This document shows, in pieces, positions 28,532-38,729 of a DNA stretch of 64,000 nucleotides (position 1 is its first letter; each line of letters starts with the position of its first letter). Made by a program: the position numbers and the translations under genes. This DNA comes from Caulobacteraceae bacterium (lineage in GTDB: Bacteria > Pseudomonadota > Alphaproteobacteria > Caulobacterales > Aquidulcibacteraceae): positions 106,395 through 170,394 of the forward strand of contig JADJCG010000015.1 of the NCBI GenBank assembly GCA_016703335.1. The letters are read 5' to 3'. Below the pieces are notes generated by a model. That model was given only the letters and a program-made list of their open reading frames with translations, searched no databases and was not told the origin of the DNA.

Positions 28532-29135
28532 ATGACAGCCGAGCGGCACGTTTCGACGCGAACGATCATTGCAGTCTCAACGCTCACTGCAGTGGCCATC
28601 GCGGCGCTGGGCTACGCGCTCGACGGCGGGTGGACTGCCGATGGCGCCGCTGCTGCCGCGCGGCTCACGGCGCGGTTCTCGTTCTTCTGGTTCATCGCCG
28701 CCTGGTCAGCTTCGGCGCTCGCCAAGCTCTGGCCTGGCGGCTGGCGCACTGTGTTGCTGCGCCGCCGGCGCGCTGTCGGATTGGGCTTTGCCGCCGCGCA
28801 TTTCGTGCACCTTGGCGCGTTGCTCATCGCCGTCTTGGTATTCGCGACGCCGCGCAGTCTCACCACGATCTATGGCGGCGGCTTCGGCTACGTGATGGTG
28901 GCGCTGATGGCGCTCACCTCGAACGACTGGTCCGTGCGCAGACTTGGTCCGGTCAACTGGAAGCTGCTGCACACAATCGGCGGTGTCGTTATCGCCGGGA
29001 TTTTTTTCGTCGTATCTCGGCCGTCTCGAAGAAAAGCCGTGGCTCGCTATCCCCACGCTGTCGCTGCTCGGCGGCGCGGTGCTGCTAAAGTTCGCGGCGT
29101 GGACGAAGAGCGCGTCCCGTTCGCGGCCTGCTTAG
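28532..29135 (+). pseudogene. Ferric-reductase-like heme membrane protein, frameshift in a T7 run
   Basis: About 200 residues with five or six TM segments. His residues in HFVHLGALLIAVLVF and LLHTIGGVV sit in helices as expected for heme ligands of ferric-reductase-like or YedZ-like domains. The frame changes at the run of seven Ts (29001-29007). With six Ts the sequence continues IAGIFSSYLGRLEEKPWLAIPTLSLLGG to a stop at 29133-29135. Unrepaired, the frame runs on into unrelated sequence. A homopolymer error is probable. Electron-transfer function is inferred from family resemblance only. Confidence 0.65.
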
Positions 29136-30583
29136 CCTTCTTGCCGCGCGGCATGCAGCTGCACGACATTGTTCAAGAGCCGGATCAATGTCGCCGTCAC
29201 CTGCTCTTCGGTGAACGGCTTCTCGATGATCGGTGCGGTGTCGAAACCCGAAGGCAGCGCGTCGCGCCCATAGCCGGTCACAAACGCGAACGGAATGCCG
29301 CGATCGCGCAGGGCGGTGACGATTTGATCGACGCGGCGGCCCGCCAAATTGCCGTCTACCAACGCGGCATCAATGGCTTCGTTTGTTGCCATTTGCAGCG
29401 CCTTGTCAGCGCTTTGCGCCGGGCCGGCGACGACGCAGCCTGCATCTTGCAGTAATCCGTCAGCACCATGCCGATAAGCGGTTCGTCTTCGACGATCAGG
29501 ATGCGCTTGCCTGCGATGCCTTGCGACACGCCGTCGGTGCTGAATGAATTCGACGCCCGCGCCAGAGCGCCAAGGGGCTGGGTGAGTTCAGACAACGGGA
29601 GGCTGATCTCGCACACGACGCCATCTTCGGCATACGTCATCGTCACTTCGCCGCCGTATGCGCGAAGGCTGTTTTCAATGAGCGTCGAGCCGAAGCCTTG
29701 TCCGGTTGGCGCAGTCACACGCGGGCCGCCGACTTCGCGCCAGCTGAGCTGGAGGTTGCGTCCGTTGTTGGATTGAACTTGCCAGCGCACCGAGACCAAG
29801 CCGTGTGAGTTCGACAGCGCTCCGTGCTTGCGCGCATTTGTGCCAAGCTCGTGCAGCACCAACGCCAAGTGAAGAGCGGGCTGCGCCTCTAGCGTCACCG
29901 CCGGTCCAGACCACGAAATGCGATGATCACCATCGCTGCCCAGCAGCAATTGCTCGCGCACGAGGTCGGTGATTTCCGCACCTTGGAACGAGCCGCCCGT
30001 AAGCAGACCATGGGCCCGCGCCAGCGCTTTGATGCGGCCGTTAAAGCTCTCGACAAAATGCGCCGGCGTTGCCGCGCGGCGGAGCGTCTGCGTGGAGATC
30101 GCTTGCACTGTGGCGAGCGTGTTTTTGATCCGGTGATTGAGTTCGTCGATCAGCAGGCGTTGGGTTTCCTCGGCGCGCCGGCGATCGCTGATGTCGCGCG
30201 CGACCTTCGAGGCTCCGATGATACGACCGCCTGAATCTAGCATGGGAGAGACGGTCAGCGAGATGTCGACGCGCCGGCCATCCTTCGCCACGCGCACGGT
30301 CTCGAAGTGTTCGATGCGTTCACCGCGCGCCAGCCGCGCGATGATCCTTTTCTTCGTCGATCAATTCGGGCGGGATGATTGTGGAGATGTGTCGGCCGAT
30401 AATATCTTCGGCCGAATAGCCGAATACGCGCTCGGCGCCCCCGTTCCAGGACGTGATAATTCCGTCCAACGTCTTCGAGAGGATGACGTCATCGGAGTTT
30501 GCGACGATGGCTGCGAGTCTCGCAGCCATGATCTCGCTCTCTGGAGCCTGATGGGCTCCGGGCATTGGCTGGTCGATACTCAT
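29132..30583 (-). pseudogene. PAS-HWE histidine kinase with C-terminal receiver, two frameshifts
   Basis: Domain order: N-terminal PAS (VANSDDVILSKTLDGIITSWN, GYSAEDIIGRHISTIIPPE), then the HWE-type kinase. The H-box is ELNHRIKNTLATVQAIS, the N-box region LVLHELGTNARKHGALS, and the WxE signature LSWREVGGP. A receiver follows (ILIVEDEPLIGMVL, ALVDGNLAG with the phospho-Asp, FVTGYG, IEKPF). Frame changes occur near 30348 (one extra base in an A/T run, restoring DEERIIARLARGERIEHFE) and near 29456 (one base missing, restoring LQDAGCVVAGPAQS). The repaired length is about 480 residues. HWE kinases often feed the general stress response in alphaproteobacteria; no partner is adjacent. Confidence 0.75.
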
Positions 30584-30661
30584 AAGGCTAATTGTCCCGC
30601 CAATTGGTGGAACAACCGCCGCACCAGTCCCCAGGTTCCGTCATCGCCCTGCCAAGAACGC

Positions 30662-30952
30662 TTACGGTTCCTCGCCACCGTTCACTTTGAGGCGGAGCTC
30701 TTTGCCCGGCTTAAAAAACGGCACCTTCTTGGCCGACACCTTTACGGTAGCGCCGGTGCGTGGGTTTCGCCCGGTACGTGCATCGCGCTTGCGCACTGAA
30801 AACGCGCCGAAGCCGCGCAGTTCCACGCGTCCGCCGGCGGCCAGGGCCACAGCGACTTCGTCCAGAACCACGTCCACGGCGTGCTCAATCTCAGCCGCCT
30901 TTAGCGACCCCATCTCTTCTTGCAGCCTGTTGACCAGTTCCGAGCGCAGCAT
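30662..30952 (-). CDS. ihfB: Integration host factor beta subunit
   Basis: A 96-residue DNA-bending protein starting MLRSELVNRLQEE. Signatures are GRVELRGFGAFSVRKRDARTGRNPRTG, with the Pro-containing arm that intercalates in DNA. ATG 30952 fits the family; the longer frame starts in non-conserved sequence. It lies downstream of rpsA in the usual cmk-rpsA-ihfB order, but a terminator at 31036-31065 separates it from rpsA, so it may have its own promoter. Confidence 0.93.
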   Translation of the reverse strand: MLRSELVNRLQEEMGSLKAAEIEHAVDVVLDEVAVALAAGGRVELRGFGAFSVRKRDARTGRNPRTGATVKVSAKKVPFFKPGKELRLKVNGGEEP

Positions 30953-31035
30953 GTGCGACCCCTTAAGTTCCCCGCAGAGGCGATAGAGGACCTGCAAGGG
31001 CCTCGCGTCAACACCCATGCGTTTGAAAAGGCCAA

Positions 31036-31065
31036 GAAAAAGGGCCCAGCGTTGCCGCTGAGCCC
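31036..31065 (-). terminator. Rho-independent terminator after rpsA
   Basis: Read on the minus strand: a 10-bp stem (GGGCTCAGCG / CGCTGGGCCC) with a GCAA tetraloop and then TTTTT. It starts about 30 bases after the rpsA stop. Confidence 0.85.
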
Positions 31066-31095
31066 CAATCCTGCCGCTGGTAGCGGCTTACAGTC

Positions 31096-32799
31096 TTACT
31101 TCTTGTCCTTCAGCGCAGCGCCGAGGATGTCGCCGAGCGAAGCGCCCGAGTCGGATGAACCGAACTGAGCAATGGCTTCCTTTTCGTCCGCCAACTCCAT
31201 CGCCTTCACCGACAGCGAGACCTTGCGGCTCGACTTGTCGAAGCCGGTCACCATCGCATCGAGACGATCGCCGACCGAGAAACGCTCAGCGCGTTGCTCT
31301 TGGCGATCGCGCGACAGATCCGACTTGCGGATGAAGGTGCGCAGCGCGTTGCCTTCGCCGAACGAGACTTCGATACCGCCGGTCGACACATCGACGACTT
31401 CCGCCGTGATGATCTGACCGCGCTTGAAGTCCGCATCGGCCATCGGGTCGTTGTCGACTTGCTTGATGCCAAGCGAGATGCGTTCCTTCTCGACGTCAAC
31501 GTCGAGAACCTTCGCCTTCACCATGTCGCCCTTGTTGAAACGGGCGAGGGCTTCTTCACCCTGTGCGTCCCAGGCGATGTCGGAGAGGTGAACCATGCCG
31601 TCGAGTTCGGGCGTAAGGCCAACGAACAAACCGAACTCGGTGATGTTCTTGATCTCGCCTTCGATAACCGAACCAACGCCGTTTTCAGCGATGAACGCGT
31701 CCCACGGATTGTTCTGCACTTGCTTGATGCCGAGCGAAATGCGGCGCTTCTCGCCGTCCACGTCGAGCACTTGCACGTCGACTTCCTGAGACGTGCTCAG
31801 GATCTTCGACGGATGCAGGTTCTTCTTGGTCCAGCTCATTTCGCTGACGTGCACCAGACCTTCAACGCCCGGCTCGAGTTCAACGAAAGCGCCGTAGTCG
31901 GTGATGTTGGTGACGCGACCGGTGAACTTGCCACCAGCCGGGTACTTCGCATCAACGCCATCCCACGGATCGGTCAGCAATTGCTTCATGCCGAGCGAAA
32001 TGCGTTGGGTATCCGGGTTGATCTTCACGATCTGGACTTTCACCGTATCGCCCACGTTGAGCACTTGGCTCGGGTGCGAGACGCGCTTCCAGCTCATGTC
32101 GGTGACGTGCAGCAGGCCGTCGATGCCGCCGAGATCAACGAACGCACCGTAATCGGTGATGTTCTTGACCACGCCTTCGCGGATCTCGCCTTCCTGCAGT
32201 TGGCCGACGATTTCGGCGCGTTCCGATGCGCGGCTCTCTTCGAGCACGGCACGGCGCGACACGACGATGTTGCCGCGTTGGCGGTCCATTTTCAGGATCG
32301 CGAACGGCTGCACGATGTTCATCAGCGGGCCGACGTCACGGACCGGACGAATATCAACTTGCGAACCCGGCAAGAACGCATTGGCGCCGCCGAGGTCGAC
32401 AGTGAAGCCGCCCTTCACGCGGCCAACGAGCGCGCCGTTGACTGCTTCTTGCGCAGCGAACGATTTCTCAAGGCGCGTCCAAGCTTCTTCGCGGCGCGCC
32501 TTCTCGCGGCTGACGACAGCGTCGCCGAGCGCGTTCTCGATGCGGTCGAGATAAACTTCGACGATATCGCCGGCCTTCGGTTGGCCAGCGCCGTCATCGA
32601 CGAGGAATTCACGGAGAGGGATGCGGCCTTCGGTCTTGAGGCCAATGTCGACAACGACGAAGTCGTGTTCGATCGCAACCACAGTGGCCGGCATAACGCG
32701 GCCTTCAATCATTCCCTTTGAACCAAGGCTCTGGTCGAGCAGGGCCGCGAAATCATCGCGGCTGGGGTTCAGTGAGGAATTTTGCGTTTCAGACGCCAT
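31096..32799 (-). CDS. rpsA: 30S ribosomal protein S1
   Basis: A 567-residue S1 with six S1 OB-fold domains. Repeats are visible as VKNITDYGAFVDLGG, VTNITDYGAFVELEPG and IKNITEFGLFVGL, each followed by the domain end ISLGMKQ or ISLGIKQ. S1 brings mRNA to the 30S subunit. ATG 32799 (MASETQNSSLNP) is preferred over an upstream start since GGAG lies before it and the family opening fits. It is downstream of cmk on the same strand, as in most Proteobacteria. Codon use is strongly biased, as expected for a highly expressed gene. Confidence 0.95.
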   Translation of the reverse strand: MASETQNSSLNPSRDDFAALLDQSLGSKGMIEGRVMPATVVAIEHDFVVVDIGLKTEGRIPLREFLVDDGAGQPKAGDIVEVYLDRIENALGDAVVSREKARREEAWTRLEKSFAAQEAVNGALVGRVKGGFTVDLGGANAFLPGSQVDIRPVRDVGPLMNIVQPFAILKMDRQRGNIVVSRRAVLEESRASERAEIVGQLQEGEIREGVVKNITDYGAFVDLGGIDGLLHVTDMSWKRVSHPSQVLNVGDTVKVQIVKINPDTQRISLGMKQLLTDPWDGVDAKYPAGGKFTGRVTNITDYGAFVELEPGVEGLVHVSEMSWTKKNLHPSKILSTSQEVDVQVLDVDGEKRRISLGIKQVQNNPWDAFIAENGVGSVIEGEIKNITEFGLFVGLTPELDGMVHLSDIAWDAQGEEALARFNKGDMVKAKVLDVDVEKERISLGIKQVDNDPMADADFKRGQIITAEVVDVSTGGIEVSFGEGNALRTFIRKSDLSRDRQEQRAERFSVGDRLDAMVTGFDKSSRKVSLSVKAMELADEKEAIAQFGSSDSGASLGDILGAALKDKK

Positions 32800-32986
32800 A
32801 CGTATTTCAACTCCAACAATGATAAGGGCCAACCGGTTGGTTCCGGCGGTCTCGGCCCCACCATGGGGCCGTCCTTAGATTTGGCTTAGGTAACGCCAAG
32901 CAGCCCGGGGGTCCGAAAACCCTCAGGAACGCGGGCTCTCTATAGATAGGGAGGCCCCGCCCAGCAAGCGGGGATCGCCCCTAAAC

Positions 32987-33619
32987 TCAGCCTCTGGAGG
33001 CCATGACGCGGTCCACGATGGCGTAGGCCGCCTGCGCCGCCGCCTCGATGGAAAGCGCGGTGGTGTCCAGCAAATGCGCATCTGTGGCCTGGTAGAGCGG
33101 AGAGTCCTTGCGGGTCATGTCGCGTTCGTCGCGCTCGGCGATCTGGGCCAGCAATTCCTCAAAGCTGATCTGCTCACCCCGCGCGCGCAGCTCGGCGAGC
33201 CGCCGGCGTGTGCGCTCTTCAAGTGTCGCGGTCACAAACAGCTTCACCTCGGCGTTGGGGCAGATCACCGTGCCGATGTCGCGCCCATCAAGCACGGCAC
33301 CTTTCGGATCGGCGGCGAAGACCATTTGGGCGCGTCGAAGCACCAACCGCACGTCCGGGATGATCGCGACTTTCGAGGCGGCCAGACCTGCAGCGCTTGA
33401 GCGAATGCGATTTTCGTCGATCGCGCTGAGGTCGAGCTGCTCCGCCGCAGCGACTGCAGCGCGGACATCGGACGGATCACCGCCCGCGTCCAGCACCGCA
33501 AGACCCACAGCACGATACAGAGATCCGGTATCCAGCCGTTTCAGGCCGTAGTGCTCTGCCAACGCTTTGGCGACCGTGCCTTTTCCTGAAGCAGTGGGTC
33601 CGTCGACGGCAATAATCAT
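32987..33619 (-). CDS. cmk: Cytidylate kinase
   Basis: A 210-residue CMP/dCMP kinase. The P-loop reads AVDGPTASGKGTVAKALAEHYG and the substrate region LDTGSLYRAV; DGRDIGTVICPNAEVKLFVTA is another family block. ATG 33619 begins MIIAVDGP, the family start. The longer upstream frame overlaps the divergent kinase promoter and is not conserved-looking. It lies upstream of rpsA, separated by about 190 bases that carry no recognised gene. Confidence 0.94.
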   Translation of the reverse strand: MIIAVDGPTASGKGTVAKALAEHYGLKRLDTGSLYRAVGLAVLDAGGDPSDVRAAVAAAEQLDLSAIDENRIRSSAAGLAASKVAIIPDVRLVLRRAQMVFAADPKGAVLDGRDIGTVICPNAEVKLFVTATLEERTRRRLAELRARGEQISFEELLAQIAERDERDMTRKDSPLYQATDAHLLDTTALSIEAAAQAAYAIVDRVMASRG

Positions 33620-33743
33620 GCGGCGCTGTCTAGCAGAGGCAATGGCGCTGACCAGCCCGGTAAACCACTGAAGTAAATCTGCTGGCGCTATCGCGAAGCG
33701 ATTGCTACACGAGACACCTGCGGAGGAGGGCAAGCAGCGAACC

Positions 33744-35857
33744 ATGCAGGCTGCGCCAGCTGATCAAGAACCGACAAGCGCACTGTCCTATGTGGACTTG
33801 CGCCGGCGCGTCTTGACCTTCACCAGCCTGTTCGGGGTCTTCGTCATCATTGTCGCGCTGGTTGGTTTTGGCCAATTGCGCCAAACCGCCATTCGAGCCG
33901 CCGAGCTGCGAGCACAAAGCTACAGCACCATCCTCAGCGCCCACCTCGATCGCACCATGGGAGCGATGGATTCCCGCCTTTCGCAGATCGCTGTGCAAAG
34001 CGAGCGGCTGGGTGGACCCAACGGTTCCCGCGCGCAGTGGCAGTCCGTCTTGGAGACCGCGCGCGCTGGGGCGAGCACGATCGGCTCGCTGTCTGTCGTC
34101 GACGCCAATGGTGTCATCCGCCATTCGACTCTGGTGGAAATCGTCGGAATACCTCGCCGGGATGGCGCGATTTTTCGGTCGCTGAGCGATGGCGACGCAC
34201 CTGAAATCGTGAGCGAGCCGCCATTCGTGTCACAAGTCAGCGGCGAATTGCTCGTGCCTTTCGGCAGACGCCTCACCGACGCGCACGGACGTGTAACCGG
34301 CGCGGTCGTCGCGACGTTTGCGCCGGAATCGCTGCGCAATTTCTACAACAGCATCGACACTGAAGGCGGCAGCGTGCGCGTCTTGCATCGCAACGGCGCG
34401 CTGCTTCTGGAGGAGCCGCAGGCGAGCGAGCCGCCGCCAGTGCAGGGCGAACCCTTGGCTGTTCCGAACCATGGGATCACACGCGGGCCAGTCGTCGAAG
34501 GCGGCCCGGTAATGATCACTTCTTACGCCTCAGTTGGCGATAGCGGTTTGTTGGTCGCTGTTTCACCGGGCGAAGCTCAGGCGCTGGCGGCCTGGCGTCA
34601 GGAAGCGATTGTCGGCGGCCTTATCATCGCTGGTCTGTTGATTGCGCTCAGTCTCGCTGTCGCGCTGATCATGCGTCAGCTGGAAGCGCGCGCGGCGGCT
34701 GAAGCGGCGTTGCTGCAACAGCAGCAGCGCTTTGCGGAGGCGCAACGGCTAGAGAGCCTGGGTCAACTCACTGGCGGCGTGGCGCACGACTTCAACAATC
34801 TCCTCACCGTCATCGTCAGTTCAGCCGACTCTCTGCTGACGCGTGTCTCCGAAGATTTGCGTCCGCGCGTCGATTCCATTCTCTACGCCGCCGACAACGC
34901 CACTAACTTGATCAAACAATTGCTCGCCTTTTCGCGCCGGCAAGCGCTGCAGCTCTCCGCCGTCGATGTGAACGCCACCGTCACCGCGATGGAAGATATG
35001 CTGAGCCGCTCGCTTGGCGTGCGTGTCGAAACCGAATTTGTCCTCGCGGATAATTTGTGGCGCGCTCATGCCGATCGCGCGCAGGTCGAAAGCGCGTTGC
35101 TCAATCTCTCAATCAATGCGCGCGACGCCATGCCTGAAGGCGGCAAGCTCACAGTCGAAACCCACAACGCTCATCTCGACTCGCACTACGCAGCGCAAAA
35201 CGCCGACGTGATGCCCGGCGACTACATCGCGCTTGCGGTAACTGACACCGGGATTGGCATGACGCCGGAAGTGCGCGACCGTGCCCTCGAACCGTTCTTC
35301 ACCACCAAAGGTGTCGGCAAAGGCTCGGGCCTTGGCCTTTCGATGGTCTACGGCTTTGCCCGCCAATCGAAAGGTCACGTGAAAATCTACAGCGAGTTTG
35401 GCCGTGGCACGACGGTTCGTCTCTATTTGCCTCGCGACACCACTGGTGTGGAAGAAATCCCCGCTGCTCCGCCCGCTTCGTCGGACGAGGGCGTCGAGAC
35501 AATTCTTCTCGTCGAGGACGACGCGCAGGTCCGCATCTTCGCGACCTCGAGCCTAGCGGAACGCGGCTACACTGTCGTTGAAGGACAAATGGCGCGGAGG
35601 CGCTCACACAACTTGATACCGACGCGCACTTCGATCTGGTGCTGACCGATATGGTCATGCCGGGTTCGCTCACGGGCAGGGATGTCGCCGAGCACGCCTT
35701 CAAAGCGCGACCCGGCGTCAAAGTGCTGTTCACCTCCGGCTACGCCGATGCATCGGTGATGCGGAACGGGCTCGTGAAGGCCGGCGCGCGTTTCCTCTCC
35801 AAGCCATATCGCGGTGGCCAACTTGCGGCGACCGTCCGCGCTCTGCTCGACGCCTAA
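33744..35857 (+). pseudogene. Hybrid sensor histidine kinase with receiver, one frameshift
   Basis: Two TM helices (about residues 25-45 and 290-315) flank a periplasmic sensor (CHASE/Cache-like). Then come a coiled-coil, the kinase H-box GGVAHDFNNLLTVIV with His348, the HATPase (LNLSINARDAMPEGG, DTGIGMTPEV, GKGSGLGLSMVYGFARQS) and a receiver (TILLVEDDAQVR, DLVLTDMVMPG, LFTSGYAD, SKPYRG). The frame changes near 35585, inside the receiver; one missing base restores NGAEALTQLDTDAHFDLVLTD. ATG 33744 is chosen as the first Met after a purine-rich GGAGGAGGG. Repaired length is about 705 residues. Ligand and output partner are unknown. Confidence 0.78.
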
Positions 35858-35912
35858 CGCTTACCCGGCGTGCATCTTGACATCGCGTCAACTTCGGCGC
35901 GGATTCAGCGCC

Positions 35913-37415
35913 ATGAGCACTGAACATTTTGACGTTGTCGTCGTAGGCGCCGGCATCTCCGGCATTGGCGCGGGCTATTACCTGCAGCGCGATTGTCCGA
36001 ACAAGAGCTACGTCATCCTCGAGAACCGCGCCGATATGGGCGGCACCTGGGATCTCTTCCGCTATCCCGGCATCCGCTCGGACAGCGACATGTTCACGCT
36101 CGGCTATTCGTTCAAACCGTGGACCGAAGAGAAGGCGATCGCCGACGGCCCGTCGATCTGGAAATACGTGCACGAAACCGCCGCCGAATACGGTATCGAT
36201 AAGCACATCCGTTTCAAGCACGGCGTAAAGCGCGCCAGCTGGTCATCCGAGGATGCGCTATGGACCATCGAAGCTGACAACGACGGCGTCACCAAGCGCT
36301 TCACTTGTAACTTCTTCCACGTCTGCGCTGGCTACTACAATTACGAGGAGGGCTACCAACCCACTTGGGAAGGCGCCGACTCCTTCAAAGGCCAGATCAT
36401 CCACCCGCAGCATTGGCCGGAAAATCTGGACTACACCGGCAAGCGCGTCGTCGTGATTGGCTCGGGCGCTACCGCCGTGACGCTCGTGCCCTCGATGACC
36501 GACAAAGCTGCGCACGTTACAATGCTCCAGCGCACGCCGACTTACATGGTCTCGCTGCCGGCCGAAGACAAACTCGCCAACTGGGGCCGCAAGAATTTGC
36601 CGCGCCACTTCGCCTACGATCTCACGCGCCTGCGCAAGATTCTGTTCCAGCAGTTCTTCTTTCGAGTCGCGCGCAACAAGCCCGAACAAACCCGCGAACG
36701 GCTGCTTGGCCTTATTCGCGAACAGCTCGGTCCGGATTACGACATGGAGACGCATTTCACGCCGCCCTACAATCCGTGGGAGCAGCGTCTCTGTCTCGTG
36801 CCCGACAACGACATGTTCATCGCGATCAAGGAAGGCAAAGCCTCCGTCGAGACTGATCACATTGAGCGCTTCACCGAGAAGGGGTTGAAACTCAAATCCG
36901 GTAAAGAGCTTGAAGCCGACATCGTCATCACCGCCACTGGCCTCAACCTGCGCATGCTTGGCGGCGCTGAGCTTGTCGTCGACGGCAAGAAGATCGAGCC
37001 TGGTCAAAGCTACACCTACAAAGGCGCGATGTTCTCCGACGTGCCGAACATGGCTTTCGTCTTCGGCTACACCAACGCGTCCTGGACGCTCCGCGCCGAC
37101 CTTATCAACGAATACGCCTGTCGTCTCATCAACTACATGGACATGTACGGTCTTGCCTCAGCGACGCCTCGTCTCGACGCCGGCCCGCATGAAGATAAGC
37201 CATTCGCCGACTTCTCATCCGGATATTTTCAACGCGCCAATCACTTGTTGCCGAAGCAAACCAGCAAGGCGCCGTGGAAGCAGAACCAATCGTATGGCCA
37301 TGACATCATGGACCTGCGCTACGGCCGCATCGAAGATGGCGTGCTTGAGTTCAAGAAGAAGCCTGCCGCCATTGAGCACGCCGCCGTCGCGCGCGAGTCA
37401 GTTGCAGCGGAGTAG
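35913..37415 (+). CDS. Flavin-containing / Baeyer-Villiger-type monooxygenase
   Basis: About 500 residues. FAD site VVVGAGISGIGAGYYLQ; NADP site VVVIGSGATAVTLVPSM. The motif FKGQIIHPQHWP matches the Baeyer-Villiger fingerprint FxGxxxHxxxWP, placing it in the class B flavin monooxygenases. GGTWDLFRYPGIRSDSD is also typical. It would use NADPH and O2 to oxidise a ketone or soft nucleophile; the substrate is unknown. ATG 35913 begins MSTEHFDVVVV, directly before the Rossmann fold. The frame is intact. The ferredoxin system at 12 kb is not needed by this enzyme class. Confidence 0.9.
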   Translation: MSTEHFDVVVVGAGISGIGAGYYLQRDCPNKSYVILENRADMGGTWDLFRYPGIRSDSDMFTLGYSFKPWTEEKAIADGPSIWKYVHETAAEYGIDKHIRFKHGVKRASWSSEDALWTIEADNDGVTKRFTCNFFHVCAGYYNYEEGYQPTWEGADSFKGQIIHPQHWPENLDYTGKRVVVIGSGATAVTLVPSMTDKAAHVTMLQRTPTYMVSLPAEDKLANWGRKNLPRHFAYDLTRLRKILFQQFFFRVARNKPEQTRERLLGLIREQLGPDYDMETHFTPPYNPWEQRLCLVPDNDMFIAIKEGKASVETDHIERFTEKGLKLKSGKELEADIVITATGLNLRMLGGAELVVDGKKIEPGQSYTYKGAMFSDVPNMAFVFGYTNASWTLRADLINEYACRLINYMDMYGLASATPRLDAGPHEDKPFADFSSGYFQRANHLLPKQTSKAPWKQNQSYGHDIMDLRYGRIEDGVLEFKKKPAAIEHAAVARESVAAE

Positions 37416-37469
37416 CGCTGCGCTGCAGCATAGGCTACGAGCAACGATCTCGCTCTCCCGAGGTCGCGT

Positions 37470-38729
37470 GTGAAGTCTATTTCAATCATCGTATTGCTAT
37501 CGCTTGTTGCTGGCCTCGTTGCTGGCGCGCTTGTTCGTTCAAGCGGCGATCCAACGCTCGCAAACATAGCCAGCGTCATCGAGCCCTTTGGCGGCCTCTG
37601 GCTGAACACGCTGCGGATGACGGTCGTGCCGCTCGTCGTCTCGCTGTTGATCACCGCGATCGCGTCCGTCGCGGATACGGCAAAGACCGGCGGCCTCGTC
37701 GCGCGCGCCATCGGCCTGTTCACGGTGCTGCTCTTCTTTGCCGCGACCTACACAACGCTTGCTACCAATGGCTGGCTCGCCATTTGGCCGCTGGATCGCG
37801 CCGCGGCAGATCTTTTCATCGCCGGAGTAGGCGATCAAGGCGTCACCATCAGCGAAGCGCCAACCTTCGCCTCATGGCTCGAAGGCCTCGCGCCCTACAA
37901 CCCGATTAAGGCCGCCGCCGAAGACGGCATGTTGGCCCTGGTCGTGTTCTCAATCTTCTTCGGATTCGCCGCCGCAACGCTCGCGCCCGAGATGCGCACG
38001 CAGATCGTCACCTTCTTTCGCGCTGTCTCAGAAGCCATGATCAAGATCGTGCACTGGGTGCTACTTGCCGGCCCCATAGGTGTGTTCGCGCTCGCGCTTG
38101 GCGTTGGCCTGCACGCCGGCTTCTCCGCCGCAGGCACGCTGGCGCAATATGTCGTGATCGTCACCGGCGTCACCGCCGGCTCAACAATCATCGCTTGGCT
38201 TATCGCCGTGATCTTTGGCGGCCAGTCGATCGCGAGATTCACGTCCGCCGCGACTCCAGTCTGGGCGATCGCTGCCTCAACCCAGTCATCGCTCGCATCG
38301 CTGCCTGCCATGTTGGAAGCCGCACTTCGCGGCCTTCAAATTCAGCCACGCGTCGCCGACGTTGTCTTGCCGCTTGCCGTCGCGATCTTTCGCTTCACCA
38401 GCCCGGTCGCGAACCTCGCGGTCTGCTTCTTCATCGCGCATCTCTACAATCTCGAACCGTCGTTGATTCAGATCATTAGCGCGATTGTTGTCGCGTACGC
38501 CGTCAGCATCGCCGCTGTCGGTTTGCCTGGCCAGGTTTCGTTCATCGCATCGATTGCGCCCATCTGTCTGGCGCTTGGCGTGCCGACTGAGGTGCTCGGC
38601 ATTCTGATCGCAGTCGAAGTGATCCCCGATATCTTTCGCACGCTCGGCAACGTCACCGGCGATTTGGCCGCCACCTCCATCCTCGCGCGAAATCAACCGC
38701 GCGAAGATGAAGGATCGCCGGCCCCTTAG
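37470..38729 (+). CDS. Dicarboxylate/amino-acid:cation symporter (SDF family)
   Basis: A 419-residue membrane protein of the DAACS / GltP-DctA type. The scaffold and hairpin loops are visible: LNTLRMTVVPLVVSLL, IAASTQSSLASLPAML with a Ser-rich HP1, and FRFTSPVANLAVCFF in TM7. The glutamate-transporter NMDGT motif in TM7 is replaced by FTSPV, so substrate preference may differ from classical aspartate or glutamate carriers. Eight TM plus two re-entrant hairpins are expected. The start is GTG 37470. Its stop overlaps the stop of a convergent small gene. Confidence 0.88.
   Translation: MKSISIIVLLSLVAGLVAGALVRSSGDPTLANIASVIEPFGGLWLNTLRMTVVPLVVSLLITAIASVADTAKTGGLVARAIGLFTVLLFFAATYTTLATNGWLAIWPLDRAAADLFIAGVGDQGVTISEAPTFASWLEGLAPYNPIKAAAEDGMLALVVFSIFFGFAAATLAPEMRTQIVTFFRAVSEAMIKIVHWVLLAGPIGVFALALGVGLHAGFSAAGTLAQYVVIVTGVTAGSTIIAWLIAVIFGGQSIARFTSAATPVWAIAASTQSSLASLPAMLEAALRGLQIQPRVADVVLPLAVAIFRFTSPVANLAVCFFIAHLYNLEPSLIQIISAIVVAYAVSIAAVGLPGQVSFIASIAPICLALGVPTEVLGILIAVEVIPDIFRTLGNVTGDLAATSILARNQPREDEGSPAP

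Noticed and set aside
31294..32721. A 475-codon plus-strand frame opposite rpsA
   Set aside because: It is antisense to a clear six-domain S1 gene, with His/Asp/Val-rich translation and no motif; a codon-bias shadow.
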